NCBI GenBank assembly: GCA_964036295.1
Contig: OZ038464.1
Span: 16,360,443-16,424,442 of the forward strand
DNA length: 64,000 nucleotides
Origin: Plumapathes pennacea
Taxonomy: Eukaryota > Cnidaria > Anthozoa > Antipatharia > Myriopathidae
Direction: 5' to 3'
In this document: positions 12,482 to 24,866 of the stretch, in pieces
Numbering within the stretch: the stretch's first letter is position 1
Layout: each line of letters starts with the position of its first letter
Notes under the pieces: model-generated
What the model saw: the letters and a program-made list of their open reading frames with translations, nothing else
Databases searched by the model: none
Told to the model about the DNA's origin: nothing
Made by a program: the position numbers and the translations under genes

Positions 12482-15400
12482 AAAAACTATGAAAAACTGA
12501 ACACAAATTTGCACTGTTCCAAATTTTTGGCAATGGTCACAAGTTATTGCAGGACTGAAATATTAGTTCCACAGTGCCCAGAGTGAAGCTCTGAATAAGT
12601 ATATAAATCAACAGAGACTCTAAAGTACACTTACCAGTATGTCATCAAAGTTGTCTTCTGAAGTGAGAAATGAAAAGGCTGACCTCAAGTATGGACTGTC
12701 CAGCTGACAAAGAAATAGTCAGGTTGGGCTAACACACATAAAGGACTCAGACTTGTCAAAGTGTGAAAGTGCAGGCTCAAACTTATACTTATACTTAGCC
12801 AAAGCAGAATGCTCCTTTCTACTTAAAATTATAATTATTTTAAGGACACCTAAAATATCAATCTAAAATATTAATGGTAAATGGCAAAATGCCAATATAT
12901 TTTTGAAAACATGGAAGATAAGAATCATATCTTCACAATGTCTACGTTGGCGAATATAACACAATTTAGTACTGCTATTTCATCATTCAACTAATAGATG
13001 TACAATATCAATCAAGTTAAATGTAACAGTGTAATGCGTTCAGCTGTATTTGGTTTCAGTCACATGCACAAGTGACGGTGGAGGTGGAAAGCGTTGATGG
13101 CCTGCAGGTACCCAACCTCCATAAAGCTAACAGTTGTCATTAATACAACAAACCTGCATCTCTTGGTAGAGATTTCAGTTAATCCTACACGTAACACCAA
13201 CACAATCCAGAAACTGAGGAATAATTCCTTTACCATACTAAAAGCCCACCACTTGTTTTTAAATCTCCACTGTATGCATGCAATGCAAGAAGTGTGATAA
13301 GACCCACCTGTTCACACAAGGTGCCACACATCTTTCGCCAAAGGGTGTCCTTTTCTTCAGTGTACCCAGATAGCGCCATAGCAACCATGTTTAAAGTTGA
13401 ATCTGGTGAACGCAATGAGAGGTTTCAATAGATTGATGTGAACTGATTATTTGGGAAGTAAACTCAGGATGCAAGCACCTCACCTCTGTGGACGATGTTC
13501 TTGTGAGAGTTACTGCCCTTAGTGTTCGGACTTAAAATATCAATTGCTTGACGGATCTTGTTGTTAAAGAGAGCTACAGCTGCTGCTCTTTCAAATTGTC
13601 CTTCTGACTGAAGTCTGCAATGGAACGAGATAATGAAGAGATTTTTAAATGAAACTAATACCCTATTCACACCAACTAAACCTGTTTAATTAAACCAAGT
13701 TTACTAGATTGCATCTAAAACCTGTTTTGATTTTGTGTTAATTAAACAACATCTTACACCACCTCGCGCAGGTTGTTTAGTTGGACGGGTTTTAAACCAG
13801 TTTAGTGTTTCCGTGCGCGCATTGTGAATGGCCGACCCAACTAAACAGGTTTTATTAAACACCTTTTAAACAGGTTTAAGCATTGGTGTGAACGAGGTAT
13901 AAGTCTTTCTGAAAACCACCACTTTGCCTAGTGGACAATAAAGCCCTAACTAAACAGTACTGCCAACTCCAGTGAAATCATGCCAACTTTGTGGGCTGGC
14001 CATTGTTTGGCCTTTGGCCACTGAGTTCACATGAGCTAGCTCAAATTTGGTTGAGCTCAAATTTTCAACCAACTTCAGTCAAACTTTCTATTGTTTGGCA
14101 ACCCCTAAGCCAAGTCAAGCCAGTTTAGTAAAGCCAAGGGCAATGCAAGGTTGCATTTGCATGGTTTCCTTGCAACTTGTCTTTGACTTGGGAGTAATGT
14201 TTGGCCACCCACATGCAAGTTCAGTTATTTTGCAAACTTGGCTTGAGTTGGCACAACTTGGGAGTCCATTTGGCCAGGGCTTAACACCAGAAAAACAACA
14301 GAATGTACATGACCTGCATGGTAGAAACATTTGTCTAATAGAACAGGCTTACAATGGGTATTGTTTTGAAAAGTTTGGTGCATAAGAAAATGGAGGAAAA
14401 ACTAAAAGAGGTATATGAATGAAACCTAAGGTTTAAAAGAACAAGCAATAGAAACTTAATGCTACAGAAACACAATTTTATATTGCATACTGTTTAATGA
14501 ATCCATTCAAAGATTTGGTTCCATCAGAGAAGTTCCAGCCACACAAAGCCAGGGCAAGCTTCCTGAGCAACAAAAGAAAAGAAAAAGCATGCTGGGTTAT
14601 TGCTTCTGTATATATCTACCATATGTACAACATATTATTATATAGACACGAGTGTTTTACTGGAAAATATACTGTGCATAAAATCCATACGAAACTACAC
14701 CTGGGACCCGAGTGGCGTATTTTCCATATCCTCACTAGTGAGGATATCGTTGGCATCATTTCCCGCTTTTTCACGGTTGTTTGTGCAATTTCTCGTAAAA
14801 CACTCGTGTCTAACATAATAAAAAGAAAATTACATGGTGGCTTGAAGATATGGATTTTATTTTCTCGTGGTAAAAACAATATTTTACTCACTCGTGAAGC
14901 ACTCATTCGTAAAATATTGTTTTTACCAGTCAAAAATAAAATTCACATCTTCGCGCCGCCATGTAATATCCTCTATATATATTACCAGCTGAGAAAGAGG
15001 GTTAGTGATCAATGATGTTCTCATCATCAAGACATGCCAGATGAGTTGCATGTCATTTCACTTCCCACTGGAGCATTTATGTGGATGTTGATGTTTGTTT
15101 GTGGCAGTATGTAAGTATTGCTCACCTTTCATCATTTTGATAAACTGGAGCCACCAAGAGGCTCTCATGTCCAGATGAATCCACTTTACTTTTTGTGCAA
15201 ACTGCTGTGACATGGGAAAAGATTATCATCATAGATTACTTACACCAAACCATACAATACACCACAACACAAATATAAATAAAGTAATTTATTATTTCAT
15301 CACATCACAATATACAGTAACCCATCACAACACACACAACACAGCAGGCACTGAGTAACACAACATGTCAGCAAGACCCAAAACAGACAAAACACAACAT

Positions 15401-18400
15401 ATTCAAACAGAATTACCTCACAGCACACCAGTGAACAATGTTAAGTAAAGGACCTACAAACCAGTTACCTGTGGTGCTGTTCTCTCCACAAATGATAGTT
15501 TTAATACCATTCCAGTACTTGATGCTTTTACCAATTTCTAATGAGATGACAAGAAGTGCTTTGTTACATTAGGGTCAACAGATACAATGCTTAATGCAAG
15601 TCATTAGAAAAACAACAGTTGTTTTTTTAACTTAGCTATTTTGCTATATCTCCAACTACAACAGTAATATTTAACATCAAAACAATACAGGGTTAAGTTT
15701 TCCTAAATTTCATGACCTGGGATACAAAATTCAAGGGTAATGGACATTCCATGACATGTGTATGAACCCTGCAATACTAGTAATGCCCACACCTTCTGCT
15801 ATTGATAGGTGCCTGTGTTTTGACTGTCTTCAATAGAATGAATTGATAGAATAGATTTGTAGATTATGCTAACAAAGCTGATCAAAGCACAAACCTTTAC
15901 TCCTAAGGTCCTTGACCCCTGCCATTAGTTAAGGAGTGAACTATTCCTGTAGCTTCTTATCATATTATTATCATCATTAATTTATATTGCACAAACTCCT
16001 TAGTATGATGAAAAGTGCATTAACAATCTTTCACAAAAAACTAATAATGATAAAGTCTAGTATAAAGTACAGTATTCCTACCCCCCTCCTCCACCCCAGC
16101 ATTAAACATAAAATTGTTAAAATCTATCTAATCTCATTTGTTCAAAACTATTGTTTTATATTCACTATAAAGTACTGCATATCAAGGATTCTGTTGATCC
16201 ATGTCCACAGTTTCACCAACTTTTGGTCTTGTGTAAGTCTGCTGATTTCTTCAGGCTGAGAAAACACAAGCAAAAATGGCCAAGGGATAATTAGTTCAAA
16301 TATTACTGCCAAGAATGTTAAATGAGGCATAAATTAAAGTCAGCTCCAGGCCAATTTTTAATTTACCTGTAGAACAGTAATGCCATAGCCAGCTATTGCC
16401 CTTTTGTTCATCTTTGCTGAGATGTCTTCTTCACAAATCTCAGATGGCTGAAAATGCAAGAGGAACTAACTCAAGACTTATTGACAGCCAAGTTCCCTAG
16501 ATGTCAGTAGAGTCAGGGTAAAATTCAACAAAGTAAACACAACTACTTTGACTAGTTAAAACGACTAAAACCAACTGTACATTTATAACCTATATGACCC
16601 GGCTAGATAAATCGATGACAATCGATCATCAGAAATCCAATCGATGACCAATCAATAATCACACAAAAAGTTTTTCAAATTGTCATCGATTGTCATCAAT
16701 TATCAATTACCAAAGAAGTTAGCTGACAGTCAATGTCATGAAAAAATTAAAAATATTCCGCCGCCCAAGACACCACACATGACGTCCGGAAACGCCCTTC
16801 CCATGTGAAAAGGTCTTGAAGTCTTCATGTTTTGAAGGTCAGGAGTCACATATAAAATAATGAAGCTAAAGCCTTGTTCCACAATGTCTGTGGCAGAAGA
16901 GTTGGATGCCGATCACAATTGATATCATTTGATAACAATTAATCAATTGGTATTGGAAATCAATGACCAATCGATGATATATCACAAGAAATCATATAGT
17001 CATCGATTTCCAATATCAATCGATTAATTGATATTGATTGACATTGATTGTTATCGATTATCGATCTCATTGATTTATCCAGCCGGGATATGAGTACACA
17101 GTAATTGTAAGAAGTGTTCTACAACCTGTGACATAATATGAGTTGGGACACTTAATAAGTCTCAATTTGTTCAAATATGGCGTCTTGTCTCCCCCCTCCA
17201 AAATTTAGCTGGACTGTGGTTGTAGGTTGAATATCACACGTTACCTGTTGTGAACATTCTAGTAAGTGCTTTCCACATCCCCACATCAAATGCGAAGAAG
17301 GAGACCAGGTCTACAATGAAAGAAGTCAAACCAATTAGGCTACCAACTCATAACTTCCACTCACCAAGAATACAAGAAAATACAAGGGACCAGTTGACAG
17401 TATAACTATTCTGTGGTAAGAATTGCAACTGATACAAGCAATTTGCAAAGAAAAATTAAATCCATTAATCAATGAATTTATCCATCCACACAGCCACATG
17501 TGGTCAATAAAACAGTGAGTCAATCGACTGATCAATAAAACTCACAACTGAAATCCTTTCAAAGACGGTGAAGTCCTTTATTGAACCTGTAGGAAGAAAA
17601 TATTCAGATACCACCATTAAAGACCAGATTTTCCTATTTTGCTTTCTACAATTATCAAAACGACTGTGTGTAACCTTCGGCATGCAATGCAGGAAGGAAA
17701 AATAAAACATTCATCCTAAATGTTTAAACTTAGCTTCCAATCAGGACCTTTGTGCTAAAAGTAAGTACCACCCAAGACATACCAGTTGGAGAAATAGTCA
17801 GCATGTGATTTTCCTGAGTTGGATGCCATGACATGGATGAAATGGGTGCCCTTGTTGCTAGAGGGAACAGAAATCCAGCTAATGTTAGCAGGGAATTGTT
17901 ATTGGTGACCTGCTGAGCAGCATTTGTCATTTTGTCCCCTGATAAGTGTGCAATAAGCAAAAACTTGTGTTAGCAAAAAAGATATACTAGTACTGCACTA
18001 TTCCTGGTCAACATTGCAACAAAAATTAAATTGGAGATGAAAAAGTTTGATGCATTTTTCTACACTCAAGAAAGAAAGAAAATAAAGTTTTAGTTGTAAT
18101 TTTCACCCAGGGAGCCTTTTCAAAAACAGACTTGAAACTTCTTGTAAGTTGTATAGTATTTTTAGCTTCAGGGTTCACAGGAACACATGGTATGTATTAA
18201 CAAATTAGCATTTTAACATCATTACTCACGCTGGACACATCTTCCTAACACAGAGGAGTCTGTCTCAAAACCAGAACCATATGTAGCCGCTCCTGGGATA
18301 GAGGGAAAGAATGTCTGTTCACTAAATATTTATACTCCACAAAAAAAAAAAAAAAAAAAAAAAAAAAAGAAAAGAAAAAACGCAGGTCAGGCTTAAAAAA

Positions 18401-21400
18401 GAAACATTACAAAGTGAACCATCGAGTGTAGAATGCGTTCTGATGAAGGGATAAATACTCAAAACATCAGCAAACAATTCCATATAACATTCCACATAAT
18501 TCTTGATCTATATCTACATTTCAATTTCTATGTTATTCCATAAAAATGAGTGAGACTCAAGTTTAGCCTTGCAGAACCATTCTTTGGGCTTTCAATCACT
18601 TTGATTGTAATAATATTTAGAATTATTATAATAATATTATTAAGATAATATGATCCAAAGATAAAGGGGTTATTACACGGGAAGGAGTGCAATACAGCGG
18701 AGTATTTTTACGAGTTGGTTTTATTTTTTTGCACCTGCTTCAGGCAAGAAAAAATAAAACTGACAAGTAAAAATACAGCCATATTGCACGACTTTTTGTG
18801 TAATAAACTGTTTGATACACGACAAACGAAGCAGGGCCAAACCCTCTAGCCACACACAAAAAGATGACGCCTTTGTAAACTCTGCTTGCAAAAATTTATC
18901 ATGTAAGCTAATAAACCAGTTGATCTGGTTCCTGACAAGTGCAATACGCTCCCATATTTGCACTTATTTTCACCTTTATTTGCACTCAAAAACGTGTAGT
19001 GTAATAAATCAGATTACTAACTGACTGAGGCATGCCGTATGTCGTAAAGTCTCACGACAGGGCTGTCATACTCCAGAGCAGCAAGCAACCCTGATCTGGT
19101 GGGACACCACTCAACACTGGTGACTTTCTGGGTGAGTGGAATGCTCATGATCTGAGTGGCATCAAGGAAATATTGTTTCGAAATGAAAACATTACTTGTT
19201 TTTACAACTGCTACTGGTAAGGTTTAGCAATGATCATATAGAAAACATGACAGCTTAGTTAAATTAGCTAGAAGCTTTGAACAGCTATCATGAAGGATAC
19301 TGGTTTGTCAAAATTCCTCACATCCCAGATGCAAATGAAACTTGAATGGCCCTACAAATGACAGATTCTAAGAATGCTTTGCGTTCATTACAGGATCACA
19401 TCTACATGTAAAATATTCCACTGTAACCAAGTGACCAACTTCAATCTTCTCTTTTCATGCTCTAACTGGTGATAAATCATACAGAAGGGAGAGTTTGGCA
19501 TTTGACAGCTTGCTATAGACAGCAGCTGATGGAATGATCAATTTTCTATAATTTGCTATTATACATTTTACTTATTACTTGCTCCAAGGGCTATAAAATT
19601 TTACACATTGACATTTAGTAAATGGCCAAGATACTGTACATGTAACCCATAAATTTGTAATATTCTATCACTCATTCAATATGAAAAGTTAGTAAGGCCC
19701 ATAATAGTATTGACAATATGTTAATAGAGAGATGTGATATTGAACATTACACTGAGTTCCAATACAAACCTCTGAAAATGAAGCTATCCTGTGTTCTGAA
19801 AAGGGATCGGCTGACACCCCATTAACTGCCTTGGTGACCACTGCACTGTGAGGGCGGTTGGGGTCTGTAACAGACAAACAAAGTGTAAAATCTCATTGAA
19901 ATAGACAGGGGTTTCTGTGGTTCAAATGTCACACAGGCTGCTGTAAGTCAACAGTACAACAATATTTTCTCTGACTGACAGATCCACAGTGGTTTGCACT
20001 AGTTTAAAGAAAAGTCATTCTTAAAATCCAGCTGTCAGCCCCAAGAAATAACTTTTTGGAGAGCCAAATATTATTCTTTTTTTAGGGAGAGCATGCCCCG
20101 AACCCCCTACATTTGGGAACTGGTCAGAATTTCTCTTTGGATCCACCCCTAGAGATATATAATGTTATTACTAACAACAACTTTGTGATCAGTTGCACAG
20201 TTTTAGAAGGAACAGCAAGCCGTATCACCACTCAACTTTGTAAAGTCTCACTTTACCTCGAATGTCAAAAACTCTCAGGTACTTTTGTGCCTGGCCAGCA
20301 ACGAGCTTGTTGGGTTCATTTGTAAACCATGCTACGGATATGGTGGACTCTGATGTTGCTAGTGAAAAGGGAATGGGAATTTGTTAGTGATAAAACAAAG
20401 TGTGATAATAACAAGTAAGGATAATATCGAGAGCAAAAAAAATTGAACTTAGTTTGATTTTCACAATGTTTTTGATGGTTTGATGCAAGAGGTAATATGA
20501 GGGAGTTTGCTAAGCTCAGTTGGGTGACTTAATCAAGGAATATCTGAATAATTTTGCTTTTTACTGTTTGTTTCTGTGATCCATCAAGCTAAGGATGTGC
20601 ATACAACCTTGTAACACTTATAAAAATGTACATATCAGAAGGTCTTACAGAGTTCTGCTAAGGGTTTGAGGTTGCTCTGGTCACTCGCTGCTGCTGGCAC
20701 CAAAATTGGTGACTGCTTGCCTCCTATGACACTGTGTCTGGAAGAGGGACAGAGGGCGGCATTGAAATATGTACAGTGCAGTCTGTCAGTTTTTTACAAG
20801 TTCAAGTTCATCAAAATCAGATAATTGAATGGGGTGACATATAAATTTTAAATCACAAACTATGAGTAGCTCAAACATAAAACATACATACATGTGTCAA
20901 TGTATAAAGAACATGTATGTATCAATGTACAAAATGTGAGATGCTAACTATCATAAAAAGTGTGTTGGGCATTCACAGGTTCATTATACAGTATGAAATA
21001 TATGGTTCTAAAATGTTTTCAGGGTACACTGAGAAATAAGACAGATTTTAAAATTTGCCACAATCACATGAGGTACAGGGGCTGATTCAGACTGATGTTT
21101 GAAAATTAGATCCCAGCCTCTAGAAATAAAAGAAAAGTGCCGCTTCTTTTTTTCAGGGAATCTACAGTATGGGAGCTCTTGCCTTTTTTCTAGATTCCAA
21201 CTGTCTTGTACAGCTGCAGAACAAGTAATGTCACAATAAATCCATGTACAGTAACCTATAAAGTATTGTAACTGTACTGTCTCTAATTTATTCCTTTACA
21301 TTCTAATAGCTTGATACTGTGTGTGAGCATAGCAAAAAAATATTTATGTTAACATTCCTTAATTTATAATGAGAGTAATAATAAATATAATTTCATCACT

Positions 21401-24400
21401 TGTTTTCATAACCAAATCTTCAACCCCAGTCAGAGTTTTCGAAGGTGGAATAACTTAAGTTTAGTGAAAAAACATACTGGGAATAATAGCATCATGTCAA
21501 CAAATTTAACCCTTTCACTCCCAAGAGTGATCAATTTCAATTTTCTCCTTCAGTTTCTCACCAGAAACATATCATATAGTAAGGAGATCTTAGCTATTGA
21601 TACCTTGCTCAGATGAAAGCTGATTAAACTATAAATTCTCAGTCTGCATCACTCATACATTTTCCCCTTAAAAGGTTGGGAGAATTTGCATGTTGAACTT
21701 GGGAGTGAAAGGGTTAAAATCAACTCCACCAGGCAACAGGCAAATCCAGCAGACTTCAACTAATCACTAAGCACCACTTCCTCACACCCCTCTTGTTGCT
21801 GTTTGCTGTTGTTCACTTTAATTTTTTTGTTACAAGTTGGTGACATTAAGTCCAACTTACTGAGTTGTACTGTGATATCCCACACCATCAGTGACACATC
21901 ATTTCTTACTTTATCCAGGCCAGCTGCAAGCTGGAAGATGTGAAAGGATGTCACATGACTTGCAAGCAGTTGCATAACAAACAATAACTACTGACAGTAT
22001 GTACTGTACACTTCATGTACATGTTTTAACAATGCAAATAAAATATTAAAATTTATGACCCATCAAATATTTCCCCCCACGCGTGATTGGTAGAATCGTG
22101 ACACGTGACCGAATAACGTACCCCCGCCTGGCAAACTAATGCTGTTTATTGACAATATCCGAACACAGTATTATTTATTTAGTCACAAAAATCATTTAGT
22201 CACAAAAATCATTTCAAGATGACTACCGAGGAGGACATCAATTTATTGGTCGAAAATGCAGTTTCAGAGAGCACTAAAAAGCTTCACAGTTTCCGCGCCA
22301 TTATTTGCGCTGCAAGAGGAAATATTTGAAGGATAATAAAGACAATAAACTACTTTTGGCTTCGGAAATATGCACAAATAATAAAATTGTCCTTGAACAT
22401 TATCTGTTCCTTGAAGCTCACAGTTGTCCTCGAGCTTCGCTCTCGGGCAACTGTTCGCTTCTCGAAACAGATAATATCCTCGGACAATTATCCATGCATA
22501 TTTCCTTGCCAAAAGTAGTTTATTGTTTATATAATATTAAAGTATTAAAATACCATATATACAGGGTATAGACATAAACAATTGGAACATGTACATACAG
22601 ATCATACCACAGACAATCATACACTTCACATACAATAAGACGCTTACTATTGTCAGGATGCAAACATGCAGCAACAACAAGCTACTACACTGAAGCAAAA
22701 AATGAGCATAATTGAATATGGTAACCCAAACATAATAAACTAATATAGAAGTTTTCCCACACTTACCAGATTGCAATTTACCGGATTCCATGCCAAACTG
22801 TTACACTGCCTTGAATGCCTTGGTACTGAAATAATAAAAGCAAATTGCTCAGAAAGGTTTCATAATCAGCAATATATAATTTATATTAAATAAAGAAATC
22901 ATATGGCTGCAATAATAAATATGATTTTGACCAAATACTGTACTCATGCCCAGTGCTTGTTTTATAACATACCACTGTCAAATTATAACATGCAGTACTG
23001 TAAATGGAGTGAAAAAAAAAAAAAAAAGATTTCTGAATTTACTGTAGAGCAAGATGCTTATTGTTTTGATGTTATTGTAAGTCTTACCAAATTCCTTCCC
23101 TCTGTTTAGACCACTGGAACAGTTCTCACTTCCAATGCTGTAAAAAAGATCAGATGTTACTTATGTCAGGAGCTGGAATAATCTCTTGAGCCCAGGTGCT
23201 CAAAACTCAAATAGGCTAATCTGTCATTTTTTAAGCCTGAAATGGAGGCTTCACTTTAGCAAGACAACTTCCACAATGTCTTGAGCTAGAATAAGCTTTT
23301 AATAATTATAGCTTTAGTCTTTACTGTAAACAATACTATGCGGTTTATTGGCTGAGAGGCTGGAGGAGTTTGGCTAATCCTAGATTAACTGGAACTTTGA
23401 ACTAGGGTACTGGAGTTAACTCAGGGTGCTTCTAGCAAACTTCTAATTAATCAATCTTTTCTTACCTTGTGACTAACACTCGCCCATTTGCCTGTCCAAT
23501 AGCCAACAGGTTTTCGGGTTCAGGTTGTGGGTACCAAGCGACACACTGAGCAAACAGAAACAATAAATCTGCACGTGAATAAGTGTCACACACGGATAGC
23601 AAAATCATGTTGTCATCTGCTTGGCTGCAACTAATTCCATAACATGTTTCAGCTCTATGCAAAATTGATGCTGCAGTAGATGTTTGCTTTAATATTACTA
23701 TAAATAGATTGATTATTATAATATTAATTTATTGACTAAATATTGATCATTGATGCTTTTTCTTAATTCAATAGTGCTGTTTTGCACACATTACCTTCAG
23801 GAATTGGATCTCATTCATGACAGAAACCAGGGAAGCATAGGAGCCATCTGAGAGTTTCATCACTGGTAAAAAGAAACAAAATATAAATAATAATGGAAAC
23901 TATTGTGCTTTCCATAGACTACCATAGCATAATAAAATATTATAACTATGTGAATAAACTAGAAAACCTAAAGCAAGGGTCAAATATATGCTTTAAGATG
24001 TATACAGTCATAAGTTGTAAATCAATGTCAGTGTGGTTGTCTGTTTTGATCTTTGAACTTGCAGTAAGTTCAACTAAAGTACGATCATACTTTTGTAAAT
24101 CAGGTTTTGATTAACTTTAACTGCTCACACTTCAAGTCTTCAACTAACACTGAGAAAACTACTTGATGAAAGACGGCAGCAAAGTGGGAGGAAACCTTAC
24201 AAAACTTGAGCTGTGAGTAAAAACCTACAAAACACAGAAGTTTGTCACTATTTTCATACAGTAGCTCTGATGAAGCAAAATAAATGAAGCACATAAACCA
24301 GTATCACCTTGACTGCGTGCTCCAGAAGTATTTGGAGGACTGTCCTGCACAGCAAAGGAATGTTAAAGTGTAAACAAGTAGCTCAGGAGAAAACTGTCAT

Positions 24401-24866
24401 TACTGTATGTTGTCACAAACACCCCTCCTCCTGTAGGGTTTATCGATCCACTTTTCATTTATTATGTTATAGGGGCCCCAGATATTTTTTATCCAAATCA
24501 TTTTAGGAACTATAGTAAATCCCGAAAATCTGATCAAAGATCCATAAATCAGTAAAGACCAGTTTGGGTGACCCAAAGGGGAATGGGGTGGAGGGATCTG
24601 GGGTCTTGGAGGGCACATTCAGCGCTGTATCACCAGCACTTCCGGGGTCTCAAGCTGCCCCTGCGATTCCCTGGTGCAGAATTACAATTATCACCTAGAG
24701 GTGCGCGTTTTAGGCGCCACTAAAACATGAGTATATTAAACACGTTTATATGAGAAAATCTTACCTGAGACTTGACCACTTTGTACAGACAAATCTCGTT
24801 CCCAAAAGCAATGAACCTGTCCAGTCGCGAAGGAGACCACAAAACCTGCCATTTGGCGGAACTCAT
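7163..24866 (-). CDS. MIOS: MIOS, GATOR2 complex subunit (WD-repeat protein mio), 34 exons
   Basis: The spliced product is about 887 residues, close to human MIOS (875). MIOS is a GATOR2 subunit; GATOR2 counters GATOR1 and so lets amino acids activate TORC1 at the lysosome. It begins [12 protein letters not shown], matching the N-terminus of vertebrate MIOS, and ends in a Cys/His-rich zinc domain. Diagnostic stretches include [57 protein letters not shown] and [14 protein letters not shown]. The exons form three blocks listed separately: N-terminal beta-propeller, middle alpha-solenoid and C-terminal zinc module. Splice phases agree at every junction except exon 18/19. Introns carry many non-autonomous elements. 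The gene is head to head with SPC25. Confidence 0.95.
7771..8164. mobile_element. Non-autonomous DNA element (MITE) with TGACGTCA-bearing ends
   Basis: Inverted ends of about 24 bp: atagagtggtacagtgatga at the left, and its near-complement ending at 8164; both carry TGACGTCA. A perfect inner hairpin (TTGGTTCC, loop, GGAACCAA) sits near 7957-7980 within a longer imperfect palindrome. The element lies in MIOS intron 33 and has no coding capacity. Confidence 0.75.
9597..9639. repeat. CAC/TAC trinucleotide microsatellite
   Basis: About nine CAC units followed by four TAC units, inside MIOS intron 29. Confidence 0.85.
9917..10233. mobile_element. Inverted-repeat element (MITE) in MIOS intron 29
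   Basis: The ends gttttcggatgactgtcgaa (left) and its exact complement (right, about 10205-10228) form inverted repeats of more than 20 bp, extended by AGAGC outward. The interior contains repeated CCAAAAC/GTTTTGG strings and several CCAAT motifs. No open frame of note. Confidence 0.8.
11230..11546 (-). mobile_element. tRNA-derived SINE
   Basis: On the minus strand the head contains a Pol III A box (TGGCCAAGCGG, 11532-11522) and, about 33 bases on, a perfect B box (GGTTCAATTCC, 11489-11479), as in a tRNA gene. The body continues without a tRNA 3' half and ends in an AT-rich tail around 11240-11300. This is the usual SINE layout: tRNA head, unrelated body, LINE-like tail. It sits in MIOS intron 26. 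Confidence 0.8.
12304..12480. repeat. Long TTA trinucleotide microsatellite
   Basis: About 177 bp of TTA units with a few CTA and GTT interruptions. It sits 38 bases upstream (in gene sense) of the acceptor of MIOS exon 25, so in the transcript it is a TAA repeat just before the 3' splice site. Confidence 0.95.
13658..13900. mobile_element. Inverted-repeat element (MITE) in MIOS intron 21
   Basis: Ends ataccctattcacacca and tggtgtgaacgaggtat are near-perfect complements. The interior holds repeated AACTAAAC/AAACAGGTTT strings in both orientations, giving a foldback. About 243 bp, non-coding. It lies just upstream of MIOS exon 22. Confidence 0.78.
14637..14985. repeat. Palindromic non-autonomous element, copy 2 of family A
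   Basis: The best-preserved copy. The left unit has inverted ends agacacgagtgttttac and gtaaaacactcgtgtct (about 14644-14812). A second palindrome follows, with arms of about 55 bp around a short centre (about 14833-14966). It shares the core with copies near 3010 and 62029. It lies in MIOS intron 20. Confidence 0.82.
16591..17092. mobile_element. ATCGAT-rich inverted-repeat element
   Basis: Ends tatgacccggctagataaat (left) and a complementary ATTTATCCAGCCGGGATAT-type right end. The interior has many ATCGAT and ATCAAT repeats in both orientations, so it would fold extensively. About 500 bp, in MIOS intron 16, no coding frame. Confidence 0.75.
18342..18370. repeat. Poly(A) tract
   Basis: About 27 A residues with a G near the end, in MIOS intron 12 just upstream of exon 13 (low-coordinate side of the intron). 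No flanking retroposed gene was recognised. Confidence 0.8.
18668..19010. mobile_element. Probable MITE in MIOS intron 12
   Basis: The left end ttacacgggaaggagtgcaa and right end gcactcaaaaacgtgtagtgtaa are loosely complementary (TTACAC...GAGTGCAA against TTGCACTC...GTGTAA). The interior repeats TGCAATAC/GTATTGCA-like strings. The boundary is approximate. Confidence 0.5.
21506..21717. mobile_element. MITE, family B (TTAACCCTTTCACTCCCAAG ends), copy in MIOS
   Basis: Perfect inverted ends ttaaccctttcactcccaag and cttgggagtgaaagggttaa bound a 212-bp non-coding element. The interior includes TTTCTCACCAGAAACATATC. The same family recurs at 42450, 45251 and, more decayed, near 57180, 59055, 63045 and 63545. 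Confidence 0.85.
22343..22525. repeat. Long imperfect palindrome (foldback)
   Basis: Two arms of about 85 bp meet near 22432. Outer ends are CAATAAACTACTTTTGGC and its complement; inner arms share GAGAGCG/CGAAGC-type sequence. It would form a hairpin of about 180 nt in RNA from either strand. It lies in MIOS intron 6. Confidence 0.75.

Larger units (their letters stand above)
10245..16447 (-). other. MIOS: MIOS exons 17-29: alpha-solenoid
   Basis: Exons (high-low): 16447-16367, 16255 to about 16166, 15537-15469, 15204-15126, 14562-14491, 13614-13484, 13402-13308, 12703-12635, 12265-12200, 11723-11651, 11136-11090, 10801-10701, 10280-10245. Conserved blocks include [46 protein letters not shown] and [10 protein letters not shown], in the same order as in vertebrate MIOS. 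The exon 18 end is uncertain: the best donor (GTGAAT) leaves phase 0, while exon 19 needs phase 1 to give YWNGIKTI, so a small exon or unusual donor may be missed. Confidence 0.85.
17245..24866 (-). other. MIOS: MIOS exons 1-16: WD40 beta-propeller
   Basis: Exons (high-low): 24866-24765, 24344-24308, 23862-23795, 23545-23466, 23137-23088, 22825-22767, 21930-21861, 20723-20649, 20358-20257, 19864-19770, 19351-19301, 19151-19022, 18292-18230, 17857-17783, 17586-17546, 17310-17245. WD-type blade ends are visible as [23 protein letters not shown] and VVRLYDIR. Exon 8 starts at an ATAG acceptor and exon 12 ends at a GTTAGT donor; both were chosen because they alone keep the frame with conserved residues on both sides. 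Exon 1 carries the start codon at 24864-24866 and has a GTAAG donor. Confidence 0.88.

Noticed and set aside
12097-12586. Poly-Leu, poly-Tyr and poly-Asn open frames
   Set aside because: These are translations of the TTA microsatellite in an intron.
14040-14385. 112-codon open frame in MIOS intron 21
   Set aside because: Repetitive CAAACTTG/TTTGGC sequence with no splice sites in phase with MIOS and no family resemblance.
18602-18660. AT-rich palindromes as a replication or attachment site
   Set aside because: Simple AATATTATTA sequence in an intron; common by chance at this base composition.
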